Shown here one piece after another: positions 12,901-23,108 of a stretch of DNA of 64,000 nt. Numbering within the stretch: position 1 is the first letter of the stretch; each line of letters begins with the position of its first letter. The notes under the pieces were generated by a model that had not been told where the DNA came from, did no database searches, and saw only the letters and a program-made list of their open reading frames with translations. A program made the translations under genes and the position numbers. The stretch is from Thermothelomyces thermophilus ATCC 42464 (lineage: Eukaryota > Ascomycota > Sordariomycetes > Sordariales > Chaetomiaceae), in the NCBI RefSeq assembly GCF_000226095.1, contig NC_016474.1, positions 1,550,001-1,614,000 on the forward strand, in the 5' to 3' direction.

Positions 12901-13171
12901 CGTATTCAGAGCCCGAGTCCGAGCGGGCATTGTCGAGATGGCCGCCGTCGTCGCCGCGGTGGTGGCTGGGACTAAATAAGGGAATGCGGGCTCTGAGGTG
13001 GGCCAGAGGGGACTCTGGGGAGGAGGGCCGTGTCGGGGAGCGGGAGCGTCCCGGTCTCGATATTGATGGTTCTCGTGTCGAGTCGGCCATAGAATCTTCT
13101 CTCCTGGCGCCCGATGATGTGAGAGGCTGGAGTGGCACGTCCGAGGACGTGGAGCTCGAAGCCTTAGCCAT
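9983..13171 (-). CDS. OPT-family oligopeptide transporter
   Basis: Proton-coupled importer of small peptides or peptide-like ligands in the plasma membrane, related to fission yeast Isp4. Eight exons: 13171-12501, 12376-12054, 11985-11646, 11581-11363, 11316-11121, 11064-10859, 10804-10563, 10473-9983; 895 residues, all junctions in frame. Family signatures: SPYPEVRAAV before the first helix, NTLFSLRSPNISLG, MPRYRWFALVTAGSFIYY, FKTFGYITMSQALTFVSDLK, GHYMKIPPRTMF and ASVIWGLIGPARIFSPG. A dozen or more hydrophobic segments follow residue 190. The first 170 residues are hydrophilic and low-complexity, with an eight-His run near 120 and an acidic Glu/Asp cluster, so they are probably a cytosolic tail. 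Peptide and iron-siderophore substrates both occur in this superfamily; Isp4-type peptide transport is my preference. Confidence 0.93.
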
Positions 13172-14216
13172 GTTAAATATCCCCTCGAGGAGGGCGAGTT
13201 TATCCGTGTTATCGCGGTATCAACATGAGATTGAGAGAAATCCAAAATAAATTTATCAATTGCCGAGCCATCAAGATTGGGACGAGTCGAGGGCTTCCCG
13301 GAGCATGCGAGTGAGTAAGCGAACTGAGGCGGGAAATGTGGCGATGACGAGTTCGGAGCCGCGCTCTTCTATGGAGCGTTTTCTTCTGGAGGGTATTGAA
13401 GTCGCCAATGGCAGAATCAAATCTACTGCTTGTGCGAGGCAATTGAACAAGGAAAGAGCATGCCCAGATCGGACCTTGCCGTGAGAGGGGGAGAACTTGC
13501 CCCGAGGTAAAAGGGTTGTTTCCCAGGTCCGTCTAAACAGAGGAATTAACAAAAGTTCTCAAGCCAAATATATGTCCAGCCAAGCTAAAAATGAGACTGA
13601 CTGACCGGATGAGGAGAATTGGCCTTAGGTGATGCTGTATCGCGGACGCTGTGTTTGCTCGGTGGTGTCTTATTCAGGTCGCTTTCCGGCCAAGTGGCTC
13701 CCGGGCAAAGTCCCCCCACATTCTCCGGCCTGGAAGCCCTGAGCGCTGTTTCGGGCAGGGGGAGCTTCTGACGGGGTCCAAGCTCCCGCTCCAGCTAACT
13801 AAGCCCAACACAGCTAGCTGCTTGCGTACGCGGTGCACACTTGAATACATATGTACGGATTACATACATACATACCTTATAGTACTTGAGCAGCTACATA
13901 GTAAGGTACTTTACCTACACTAGCGAAGTAAGCTGCTGGAGTGTTGAGCTTTCGATGCAGCTCGGCAGCTTACCGAATCCTCCGGTACCCTGGTAGGTTT
14001 CGCTTTCACCACACCGGCGTGTAATGTATGGATAGGTACTTACTGTACGGATTACAGTATGTATGTACATACATCCATGAATACTCCGCGCAAGAAGTAG
14101 TTCTTCGATTCTCACTTCAGTTCGAAACCTTAAAGAGAAAAATAAATCTAATATCGCCACACTCGCCCTCCTGCCATCGACGAAACGTCAGCGACCGACC
14201 CTGGAATGGCCCCAAC
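13172..14216. promoter_or_regulatory. Divergent intergenic region, transporter / ketoacyl synthase
   Basis: This 1045-bp gap separates two divergently transcribed genes, so it should carry both promoters. No gene is supported inside. It holds two copies of TACGGATTAC (13854-13863 and 14046-14055), each beside ACATACATAC or GTATGTATGTAC simple sequence. No clear TATA box could be assigned. The promoter role is inferred from orientation. Confidence 0.45.
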
Positions 14217-15851
14217 ATGCGACGCGTTGTCGTAACCGGCCTCGGCGCCGTCACCCCGCTGGGCGTCGGCGTCCGGCGCACCTGGCGGCGCCTGCTCGCG
14301 TCCGAGTCCGGCCTGGTCAGCGTCGCCGACCGGGGCCGGGACGCGGCCGAGCGTGCCCGGTGGCGCGAACTGACCAGCACCGTGGCCGGCGTCGTGCCCA
14401 CCGCTGCTGCCGTCACCGCCACCGCCGCCGATAACGACCACCCGGCGCTCTCCCGGGGCCGCGACGACGGCCTCTGGCGCCCCGCCGACTGGCTCGACGC
14501 CGCCGACGAGCGCCGCATGTCCACCTTTGCGCAGTACGCCGTCGCCGCCGCCGACATGGCGCTGCGCGACGCCGGGTGGCGCCCCGCCGGCGACGAGGAG
14601 CGCGAGATGACCGGCGTGTGTCTGGGCAGCGGCATAGGCAACCTAGACGAACTCTATGCCACCAGCCTGGCTTTTAATCAAGGGGTAAGCTGGCTTCACA
14701 AACACAACCCCCCTCCACCCCCCCCCCCCCCCAAGTTTCCCTCTACCCCTCCCTTTTCTGTCCGTCCCTTTTTACCCTCTTCTCCTCACCCCATTTCCTC
14801 CTTTTCTTCTCCCTTGAGAAAAAAAAAGGATGATCTTCTTTTCGCTGAGAGTATCGAACCGGGGCGGGCCGTGTTCCGGCGGGGCGAGAATAGGGCTACA
14901 AGAAGGTCTCGCCGCTGTTCGTGCCCAAGATCTTGATCAACCTCGCGGCGGGGCACATTGCCATGCGCTACGGCCTGCGGGGGCCGAACCACGCGGCCAC
15001 GACGGCGTGCACCACGGGCGCGCACTCGATCGGGGACGCGGCGCGGTTCATCGCCTTTGGCGACGCCGACGTCATGGTGGCCGGCGGCGCCGAGTCGTGC
15101 ATCCACCCCCTCACCTTTGCCGGCTTTGGCCGGTCCAGGTCGCTGTCGACCGCGTACAACCACGACCCGCCGGCCAGCTGTCGGCCGTTCGACGCCGACC
15201 GGGCCGGGTTCGTGGTCGGCGAGGGAGCGGCCGTGGTGGTGCTCGAGGAGCTGGAGCACGCCAGGCGGAGGGGCGCCACCGTCCTGGCCGAGCTGAAGGG
15301 CTACGGCTGCAGCGGCGACGCCTACCACATGACGGCGCCCAGGGAGGACGGATCGGGCGCTCTGTCGTCGATGAAGAGGGCCTTGAAGAACGCGGGAATC
15401 CGACCGGCGCAGGTTGACTACATCAACGCCCACGCGACGGGGACCCAGGTCGGCGATGCTGCCGAGGCCGCCGCCATCCGGTCGCTGATGCTCGGCGAGG
15501 AAGGTGTGGAAGACGAGAGCAGAGTGACGGTGAGCAGCACAAAGGGCGCCATTGGGCACCTCCTGGGGGGTGCCGGCGCCATCGAGGCTATATTCTCCAT
15601 TCTTGCCATTGCCGAGGTACGTGTGTGAACTCAGCTAGCTGTCTCCTTTTTTTTTTTTTTTTTTTTTTTTTGTTGCTGACAGCTGAGAGAACGCCGTCCC
15701 CCCAACGCTGAACCTGAACAAGCCGGATGTCGGAGCGCGCTTCAACTTCGTGCCGCACCAGGCACAGCAAAAGAATGTGAGGGTGGCCCTGTCCAACAGT
15801 TTCGGCTTCGGAGGCACCAATGCGTCGCTCGTCTTTTCCCGGCTAGACTAG
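14217..15851 (+). CDS. 3-oxoacyl-[ACP] synthase (KAS II/FabF type), mitochondrial-type
   Basis: Condensing enzyme that extends acyl-ACP with malonyl-ACP. In fungi the stand-alone FabF-type enzyme (yeast Cem1) serves mitochondrial type II fatty acid synthesis and lipoate supply. Exons: 14217-14684, 14894-15616, 15690-15851; 450 residues, normal for the family. The catalytic triad is visible: C195 ([12 protein letters not shown]), H336 ([11 protein letters not shown]) and H378 after K373 ([15 protein letters not shown]). The C-terminal [15 protein letters not shown] motif is intact. The protein starts [16 protein letters not shown] with no long presequence; the open frame continues upstream of 14217, so a further N-terminal exon cannot be excluded. 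Intron 1 (209 nt) contains C15; intron 2 contains T25. Exon 3 is set by the TVPPTLNL-like [12 protein letters not shown] match. Confidence 0.93.
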
Positions 15852-16368
15852 CCTTGCGCAAGACAGACAGACGGCCGTCCACGGGATTTGCCCATGTATT
15901 ATTTCCTGTAGAGATGCTGTATGGGATTGTACGTACAACATAGGACGGCATCAGGGATAGAACTCGTATGGTTTGGGGAATATCAAGGGTAATTAGGGGG
16001 GAGGCTTGAATGGTTTGGACCTGCGAAACGAGATAAATTGTGTCTGGTTCTGCCCAGATTCGATAAATAGCCAACACATATGAAGTAAATATTTATTGGA
16101 AATTCAGATGGTGTAGAGGATGTACGCCTCTTTACTTTCAATCCTGTGAGATGGTGCCCCTTGCTGTCGAGCACCAAGTTCCTCTGGTGCCATGAACGAT
16201 TGATAACCCTAACCCGTATCAACTGCGCTTCTTTCGAGATAACGATTTTCAGAGAGTAGACGTCAGGCGCGACCAGAAGCTGCCGCATCCTCCTCCTTCC
16301 CCTCTTCCTCCTCCTCCTGCTCCTCCTCCTCTCATCAGTTCACCCTTCCTCTCCGCAGACGCGCTCCA
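15852..16368. other. Spacer between ketoacyl synthase and CBP3-like gene
   Basis: This 517-bp gap lies between two genes on the same strand. AT-rich sequence with AAATATTTATTGG near 16088 is a plausible 3' end region of the upstream gene. A CCTCCTC-rich pyrimidine tract at about 16290-16335 lies just before the next start codon and is typical of fungal core promoters. No gene is seen. Confidence 0.5.
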
Positions 16369-17458
16369 ATGGCTTGTCGCAGTTGCAGCGCGGGCCTCGG
16401 CCAGCTGCCCAAGAGGATAACAGCGCCTATCCGTCACCACCTCCCCGACAACGTCCCATCTGCGCCATCGGCATTGTCAGCTTCACGATGCGCAAACACC
16501 GCTCCCGCGACACTCGCCCTGCCATTCGCGACAAGGTCTAGCCGGACCGCCCGACGAGCTCTCCACACGACGCTGCCACGGGAAAAATTCAACCTCAAAG
16601 AGATGCTCCTCGGCCGGGTTCGTCAGAGCCTGGCCACGGGACAGAGCTCCTACTTCATCTATAAGGCGACAGAAACCCACTACAAGGCCTGTGCCGCCCA
16701 GGCCGACTATGCCATCGAACCTGCGGATCGCAAGTCGGGCAAGCTGCGGACCACGGCCGACGGCGAGGAGATTGGCGTGAGCAAGGGCGGACCGTGGCAC
16801 CAAGGTACGACTCTCTCCCTCCTCCTCTCCTCTCCTCCTCTCCTCTCCACCCCTCCCGTCTCCTTTAGCTTCACCCCTCCTCCAACCGCCCCGGACCGAC
16901 CACCGACCGGAAAACTGACGACGCGATCCGTCCCCAGACCTCGGTCTCCTCCCCACCTTTAGCACTTGGGCCCACGTCACCATGCTGCACATGTACCTGA
17001 TCGTGGTGCGCCTCCGCTGCCTCGACCGGGACGCCCAACAGGCCTGGCAGGCCCAGCTGGTCAACCACTTCTTCTACCACGCCGAGGCCAAGATGGAGGA
17101 CGTGCACGAGCTGACGTCGCGCACGATCCGCCAGACCTACCTCAAGGACCTGTTCGTCCAGTGGCGCGGCCTGATCCTGGCCTACGACGAGGGCATCGTA
17201 AAGGGCGACGCCGTCCTTGCCTCGGCCCTGTGGCGGAACCTGTTCAAGGCCCGGGAGGACGTCGACGCGCGGGCGCTGGCCGCCGTGGTCGCGTGGATGC
17301 GGGCCAGCCTGAAGCAGTTGGGCGAGATGACGGACGAGGAGGTCGAGCTGCGCGCGGCAGACGCCTTCCCGGACCTGCGGGGGAAGTTTGGCGAAGTGGA
17401 CCTGCCGGCCGCGTCCATGAAGGCCGCGTTTACGCAGGCGGGTATCGGCGCGACATAG
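16369..17458 (+). CDS. CBP3: Ubiquinol-cytochrome c chaperone, CBP3/UQCC1 family
   Basis: Assembly factor for respiratory complex III. In yeast Cbp3 works with Cbp6 at the mitochondrial ribosome to receive newly made cytochrome b. Exons: 16369-16804 and 16938-17458; 318 residues, close to yeast Cbp3. The first 70 residues are rich in Arg, Ser and Ala with few acids (TRSSRTARRALHTTLPREKF), as expected for a matrix presequence. The chaperone domain covers about 130-290: LGLLPTFSTWAHVTMLHMYL, NHFFYHAEAKM, RTIRQTYLKDLFVQWRG and YDEGIVKGDAVLASALWRNL, all typical of this family. Splicing across the 133-nt intron gives WHQDLGLLPTF in frame. The gene is convergent with dihydrofolate reductase, with about 206 bp between stop codons. 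Confidence 0.92.
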
Positions 17459-17664
17459 GAGGGGAGGGGGAAGGGAACGGGCAGAGCTGTAAGGATGCTG
17501 TACAAGACTGTAAAGAGAAAGAAGAAGAAAAAAAAAGACGGGGGGGAGAGGGGGAGAAACAGAAACGCCCCGCTTGTGTACGATTAATACAATGTACCAC
17601 CACCACCACGCCAGCCCATCATCATCTTCTTTTACTATCATCTCCTCATGGTTATCATCATCAA

Positions 17665-18522
17665 TCAATCCACCCTCTCCCACATCTCAAACTCGTACTC
17701 GGTCCCCGCCTCGGCTTGCACCCCCCTGGGTACCTCCTCGCCCACCCAGGCGTCCATCTCCTCCTGCCCGCTCCTCCGCCACCCCTTGGCGGCGGCGGCG
17801 GCGGCGGTGGCGATGACGGCATCAGCATCAGCATCAGCATCAGCATCAGCAGCAGCAGCAGCAGCATCAGCATCGGCGTTCGCCTCGTCCAGCCTGAGGG
17901 GGAAGAAGGTGTCGCACTCGAACTCGGTACGCACCCGCGTCAGGAGCACCCGCCGCGCCTGCGCCGTCTCGAGCGCCGCCCGGTAGATCTGCGCCCCGCC
18001 AATCACAAACACCCGGCCCACCCCGGGCCGGCCCCCGAGGTACCGCAGCGCCTCCTCCAGGCCCGCCGCCATCACCGGATTCTCCTCCCCTCCCGGCGCC
18101 CCCAGCGACCCTCCCCCCCGCGCCGCCGCCGCCGCCGCCTTCCTCGAGATGACGACGTTCCACCGCCCCGGAAGCGGCCGGAACCGCTCGGGGATGCTCT
18201 CCCACGTCTTGCGGCCCATGATGACGGCGTTCTGCACCAGCTGCTGCTGTTGTTGTTGCCCGTCCCCCGTGCTTTGTTGTTGTTGTTGGTGCGGGTGTTG
18301 TTGTTGTTGGTGCGGGTGTTGTTGTTGTTGGTGCGGGTGTTGTTGTTGTTGGTGCGGGTGTTGCGACGGCGCAGGTGGGAGGCGCTTGGTGACGCGCGCA
18401 AAGTAGGCCATCTCCTTGCGCAGGCCGGTCCAGGGGAGGGTGCCGTTGCGGCCGATGCCCATCTGCTGGGTGGCTGCCACGATGAGCGTGAGCTCGGGGA
18501 GCAGCGGGTTGGCGGCCGGCAT
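17665..18522 (-). CDS. Dihydrofolate reductase with repeat-coded insertions
   Basis: NADPH-dependent reduction of dihydrofolate to tetrahydrofolate, needed for thymidylate and purine synthesis. Single exon, 285 residues; many fungal enzymes are about 190-230. Core motifs are intact: VAATQQMGIGRNGTLPW, the LRKEMAYFARVT helix with its conserved acid, VIMGRKTWESIPERFRPLPGR, VISR and VFVIGGAQIYRAAL. Two insertions stand out. Residues 55-83 are four tandem HPHQQQQ units plus one Gln, followed by six more Gln, between the first helix and the MGRKTW strand. A Asp-Ala repeat and poly-Ala segment lies near residues 212-240, before the C-terminal strand (EYEFEMWERVD). Both probably form disordered surface loops. 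The frame remains open throughout, and the enzyme looks functional. Fungal homologs often carry an insert at the first site; this repeat is extreme. Confidence 0.93.
   Translation of the reverse strand: MPAANPLLPELTLIVAATQQMGIGRNGTLPWTGLRKEMAYFARVTKRLPPAPSQHPHQQQQHPHQQQQHPHQQQQHPHQQQQQSTGDGQQQQQQLVQNAVIMGRKTWESIPERFRPLPGRWNVVISRKAAAAAARGGGSLGAPGGEENPVMAAGLEEALRYLGGRPGVGRVFVIGGAQIYRAALETAQARRVLLTRVRTEFECDTFFPLRLDEANADADAAAAAADADADADADAVIATAAAAAAKGWRRSGQEEMDAWVGEEVPRGVQAEAGTEYEFEMWERVD
18274..18360 (-). repeat. Four-copy 21-bp coding tandem repeat in dihydrofolate reductase
   Basis: On the + strand the unit is TGTTGTTGTTGGTGCGGG with an added triplet, repeated four times in frame and coding for HPHQQQQ. 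The copies look almost identical at the nucleotide level, so expansion by slippage or unequal exchange is recent. Copy number is likely to vary between isolates. Confidence 0.93.
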
Positions 18523-19101
18523 CGTGTGTGTTTTTTTTTTTTTATTGTTGTTTCAGGGCGATGTCATTGGCAATGGTAGCAGGTTCAAGGAGGTAAAAGT
18601 GGATTCTGAATCATCACCCCTTCTTTATTGCCGTGAGTGAGCCAAGTTTGGATGATTGATGAAAGGTAAAAAGAAAGAGAGCTCTTGAGGTGGGGTAGAA
18701 GCCATTGCAGCGACGAGATTTCTGCTCTCATTGGCCCACCAAAGTAAGCAGTAGAGAGAGAGAGCAGGAACAAACAGAGCAAACCAAAAAGGAATGTCAC
18801 CCCTGAGATGAACAACAAAAGGAACCATACGGTGCAAAGTGGGTGGGCAGCTCTACAGCGCGTGCCATACCCCCAACCCACCAGCTCTATTACCGAAAAA
18901 AAACACTACTACAACTACCACTACCACTGACCCCGACCCACGGAGAGACAGTCTATGAATTACTATAACAATATCGGCCCTTCATTTCACCTACCCCCCT
19001 CCCCCCCCCCCCCCCCCCAAAAAAAAAAAAAGAAAAAAAAAAAAAGAAAACGCGACGGGCCCTGTCGTGACACACACACAGAGAGAGAGAGAGAGGGTTA
19101 G
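18523..19101. other. Spacer upstream of dihydrofolate reductase, simple-sequence rich
   Basis: This 579-bp spacer should contain the dihydrofolate reductase promoter and the 3' end of the Ypp1-like gene; both are on the minus strand. Simple sequence dominates: a T tract at 18531-18543, C18 at 19001-19018, an A-rich tract at 19019-19050, and (CA)5 followed by (GA)8 at 19070-19096, right next to the Ypp1-like stop codon. No gene is seen. Confidence 0.6.
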
Positions 19102-22100
19102 TTACAGGACATAGCCGCCGCGGACGACGTCCCACTCCCTCACGCCCCTCCCGTCCTCCAGCTCGATGCACCACCACAGGGCGTCCCGCGCCTTCTCCAG
19201 CTGCCCGCTCTCCTCGTACGCGCGCGCCAGCGTGAACCACGCCTCCGAGTGGTTCCACCCGCTCCCCAGCTTCGTCAGGCCCGAGAGCAGGCCGAACGCG
19301 CGGTCGCGCGCCGCCAGCCGGTCGTTCAGCGGGAGGGAGCTCGCCTCGTGCGGCGGAGGCAGCGGCGGGCCGAGGAGGGAAGGTGTCGACGTGGCCGCCG
19401 CGCCCTGCTGCTGCTGCTGTTGCTTGGAAGCCGAATGCCCATTGACCAGCGCCTCGGCAGGTTTCGCTTTCGATTCCGGGCTCGCTCGCCCCAGGCCGAG
19501 CGGCTCTGATGGCAAGGCGGGGAACTTGTCTGCCCTGTTAATGTTGGCGCGGGTTGTCGCGGGGTCGGTTGTTATTGCTGCGCCGCCGGGCGTGGAGGGG
19601 AAGACGCCGTCGTCGTCGGCGAGACCGAGCCTGCCGAGGTCCAGCCCCGGCACGGCGGGCGGCGGGAGCAGCTTTTCCGTGTGGATATCCAAGAGAATGT
19701 TAGAGAGCCCGACGATGGCGCCGGGGTGGTCGGGGAAGTGCGTCAACGCCGTCTCGAAGTCAGCCCGCGCCTGGTACGGGCGCCCGCGGGCGAGCCAGAG
19801 GTTCCCTTTCTGTATGTGCAACTGTCAGCATTCCGCTCCCGAACGATTTCTCTCAGCAAAAAAGGTTTAGGGGACCAAAGAGAGAAAGGAAAAAAAACAC
19901 ACACCTCGGCCCAGACATCCGCAATGACCTCCTCGGAGCTCTTCTCCATACCCCAGCCCGCTTGTCTCACAGACATCGCCCCTGACGCCTCATTCATCAC
20001 ATCCGCTTCCAGCTCTTCGGCAGCTCTTTGGGCCTCGCTGATTGCTTGGCCGGCGTCGTCCAGGAGCCCGGCGCGGCGGTAGAAACCGGCAATGACGAGC
20101 CAGACCTTGGTTAGGATCGCTTTCCTCCGTCGCCGACCGTGGTCAGGCGAGAAGGTGACGAAAGGCAGGAGCTGCGAAAACGTCCCGACCACCTGCCCGG
20201 TTCGCACCTCGGCCTGGCTTGCCGTCCCCGCCCTCGACCGCGGCGTCGACCTGCGAAGGTCTTCCCTCGGAGGCTCGGCCGTCTGCTTCGGAGCAGAGTG
20301 GCTCGGGAGGTTGCGCTCGTCAAAAGCGGCAAAGGACTTGTCGCCTTCGAGCGGCGGGGGCCCCGGGGGGCTGCTGGTGCTGAAAGCGCGCTGCCGGCTG
20401 CCGCTGCGGTCGCGCTTGCGCAGGCTGTTGCGGCTCCGCTTCATGTCTTCCGACTTGGTCGACCTGCGGCTCGAGAACGGGTCGGCCGGGTCGTTGACCG
20501 AGGATTGACCCGTGGTCGCGACGCTCTGTGTGGTGCGCGGCCGGGGTGGCGTGGTCGCCGGCTTTCCCTCGTCGCTTGCGGGCCCCTGCTGCTTCAGCCG
20601 AGCCTCGTCCGACTTGCCGCCGAACACGCTGCCCCTGAGGCTGCGCATCGTGCCGGATGTCTTGGGCGGCTCGGCGCGGGAGAGCTCGACTTTCTGGTCC
20701 AGATCGCCAAACAGCCTGGGGAACAGGGTGAGCAGCTCCGTGCTGGCGTTGACGGCGACGGCGGGCCCTTCGATCACCTCGAGGATCGCGAGCTGCGTCA
20801 TCTTGATCTGCAGGATCCCCTCCTTCTCGTAGTCGTCCATCTCGTCCACGAGGCCGTCTCCGCCTCTATCTTTGATCCCGGCTTCCTTGAGATGCTCACT
20901 CCGGTAACCTCCGGTGAGCTGCCGACTCCCAAAGAGCACGTGGGGGTCCTTGAACTGCTCTACGGCGCCTTCGCATGCTCGGGCAGCCATGACGAACTCC
21001 TGCCGCGCGCTCAGCATCAGCGCGAGGAGGTGCCAGAGCGGTATCAGCGATCTTTCCCGCCAATACGGCCCGAGGCGCAGCTCCTCCCGGCCGGTGCCGG
21101 GGAGCCTCTCGGCGAGAAGGGCCGTCTTGACGATCTCTATCGACGCCGGGAGCTTGCGCTGCTCGGCGTACAGCATCCCCAAGGCAAACACGCCCCTGGC
21201 GTCGAGGCCGTTGCCGTACGCGGGGGAAAGCGATTTCCGGAGACACTGGATGGCCTTCTCCTGCAGCGTGGCGCGAGAATCCGATTCGAAGGTCATGCGC
21301 GCCCACTGGGCGCGGGCCAGCCCGATCGACTGCCACGCCACGGCCAGGGTAGCGGGCGGCACCGCCTCGTCTAGGGGATCGGCGTTGTCTGGCTCACGGC
21401 GGCCGCCCTCCTCCTTCTCCTCCTCCTCCGCAACCAAACCGGCGAGCTCTTCCGCGAGCTTGTGCGCCTTCTCGGCGGCCTCTCTGCCGCCGAACCGACA
21501 GAGAGCCGCGATGCAGGTCGAGATGGTTTCGAACACGGTCGCGTTGCCGTCCAGCGCGGGCTCGCGGTGTCCCGTCTTCTTCACCCTCGCCTTGCCCTTC
21601 TTGACCAGCTCCAGCCACGAGTCGAAGGCCTTGAAGGCCAGGTCGAACTCGGCCACGGCGAGGTGGACGGTAAACATGTGCCTCAGGATGGCGGTCGAGT
21701 GGTACGTCTTGGCCGCGGCGCCGTACAGGCTGTCGAGGGTGGCGTGGCACAGCGCGTCCCTCCCGCCGGCGCCCAGCTCGTGCTCCTTCCAGCCGCGCCC
21801 GTTCAGGACTTCCCAGTTCTGCATCAGGCGCCTCACAAAGTCCTCCACCTCGGTCCGCTCCTCGTCCGCGCGGGGGAACTTGGTCTCGCTGTACAACAAG
21901 CCCTGGTAGATGGCCTCGACCTTCTTCAGCTCGGTCCTCAGCCGGACGCGGGCCGAGTTCTCGCTGCCGCCGCCGCCTGCGACGGCGTCCGCCACGGTGG
22001 AGCCGCCGGTGGGGAAGGGCAGGTCCGCCTGCAGGATGCCCGACAGGGCGGAGTAGTACTCGCCCCAGACCTGGCGCCTGGGGACGGAGCCGCGGAAGCC

Positions 22101-23108
22101 GTAGCCGCCGGGGGACGGCCCGCCCTTGCCGGCGGCCCAGTAGCGGGCCCAGGCGCGGAAGCAGGCGAGGCAGTTGGGGTCCGTCAGCGAGCGGGCGCCC
22201 TCGCGGAGGGCCTGGGCGGCGAGCATGCAGCACTCGGTCAGGAACAGCTCGGCCCAGTAGCGCGTCTGCGGCCGGGCGTCGGCCGGGCCGGCGGCCCAGA
22301 CGGCGCTCAGCCCGGGCAGTGCCGCCTCGAAGGCGTCGAGGGCCCCCTCGCGCTGGCCGTCCCGCGCGAGGCAGTTGGCGCGCAGGTAGGCCGCCTTGAG
22401 CCCGCATACCCTGGTCCACTCCGAGGGGGGCTTCTCGCCGTCGTCGTCGGCGGCATGGTCATCGCCGTCCGGAGACGCATTGTTATTGTTATTGTTATTG
22501 ATGTTGTCGGTGGTGGTGGTGGTGGTTGCGCCGCCCTTGTCGTGGAGAGTGCGGGGGAGGCGGGCGAGGGCGGCCGGGTACTCGCGCAAGACCCAGAGCA
22601 GCCAGCCGGCGCAGACACGGGCCTGGAAGCGGTCTTCGGGATGGGCGGCTTCCGCATCGATTGCGGTGAAGAGGTCGGGCAGGTGGTTTGCTGCCTCGAG
22701 GCCGCCGGCGGGAGCCGTGGAGGAACTAGGAGGGCGGGCGTTGCCTTCGGCGGACGCGGTGCGAGCGGACGGGGTCGGCTTAAGGTTTGCTTTGGCGATG
22801 GAGTGTTCGATCTCGGCGGTCAGAGCGAGGCCTAGGGAGCAGCTCGGCAAAGGAAGGCGTCAGTGATGGGCGTGATGGGAAGGGTAGGGTTAGGTATATG
22901 CGTACAAACCCGGTCTGGGGCGTGCTTCCGCACTTTGCGGATCAGCTCGGGCACGGCATCCCAGTTCTCATTGCAGCGGGCGTCATCGAGCTGTTGGATG
23001 TAATGCGCGGCTTTGACTGCGTCCGGCTGGGTTTTGTCGGGGCAAGGTCAGCGGAAGGCTCGACGAAAAAGAGGGAAGACGGGGAACAGAGGAGTTGCGT
23101 GATACCAT
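19102..23108 (-). CDS. YPP1: Ypp1/TTC7-like TPR protein (PI4-kinase complex)
   Basis: Yeast Ypp1 (TTC7 in animals) scaffolds the plasma-membrane phosphatidylinositol 4-kinase Stt4 with Efr3. Exons: 23108-23106 (ATG only), 23026-22906, 22831-19905, 19809-19102; 1252 residues. Exon 2 gives KAAHYIQQLDDARCNENWDA and VPELIRKVRKHAPDR, the conserved Ypp1 start. Helical TPR-like repeats fill most of the chain. Typical pieces are the LYSETKFPRADEERTEVEDF segment, the QIKMTQLAILEVIEGP helix and the C-terminal SEAWFTLARAYEESGQLEKA helix pair. Low-complexity parts are an Asn/Thr-rich loop near 140, a basic Ser-rich linker (about 790-900, RSTKSEDMKRSRNSLRKRDR) and a short poly-Gln near 1150. The single-codon first exon rests on the donor GTATCA, a CTGAC branch site and CAG acceptor; no alternative in-frame ATG precedes exon 2. 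Divergent from Rix1. Confidence 0.87.

Noticed and set aside
14786-15559. 257-codon - strand frame opposite the ketoacyl synthase
   Set aside because: Antisense shadow; the + strand has the full catalytic triad.
18274-18360. CRISPR-like direct repeats
   Set aside because: Repeats are contiguous, in frame in a gene and lack unique spacers; this is also a eukaryotic genome.
16966-18579. 537-codon + strand frame
   Set aside because: It runs out of frame through the CBP3-like exon 2 and antisense to dihydrofolate reductase; its product is Arg/Pro/His low complexity from GC-rich shadowing.
20139-22835. Long + strand frames (20139-21374, 21462-22835) opposite the YPP1-like gene
   Set aside because: Codon-phase shadows of a GC-rich coding exon; no recognisable motifs, while the minus-strand frame matches a known family.
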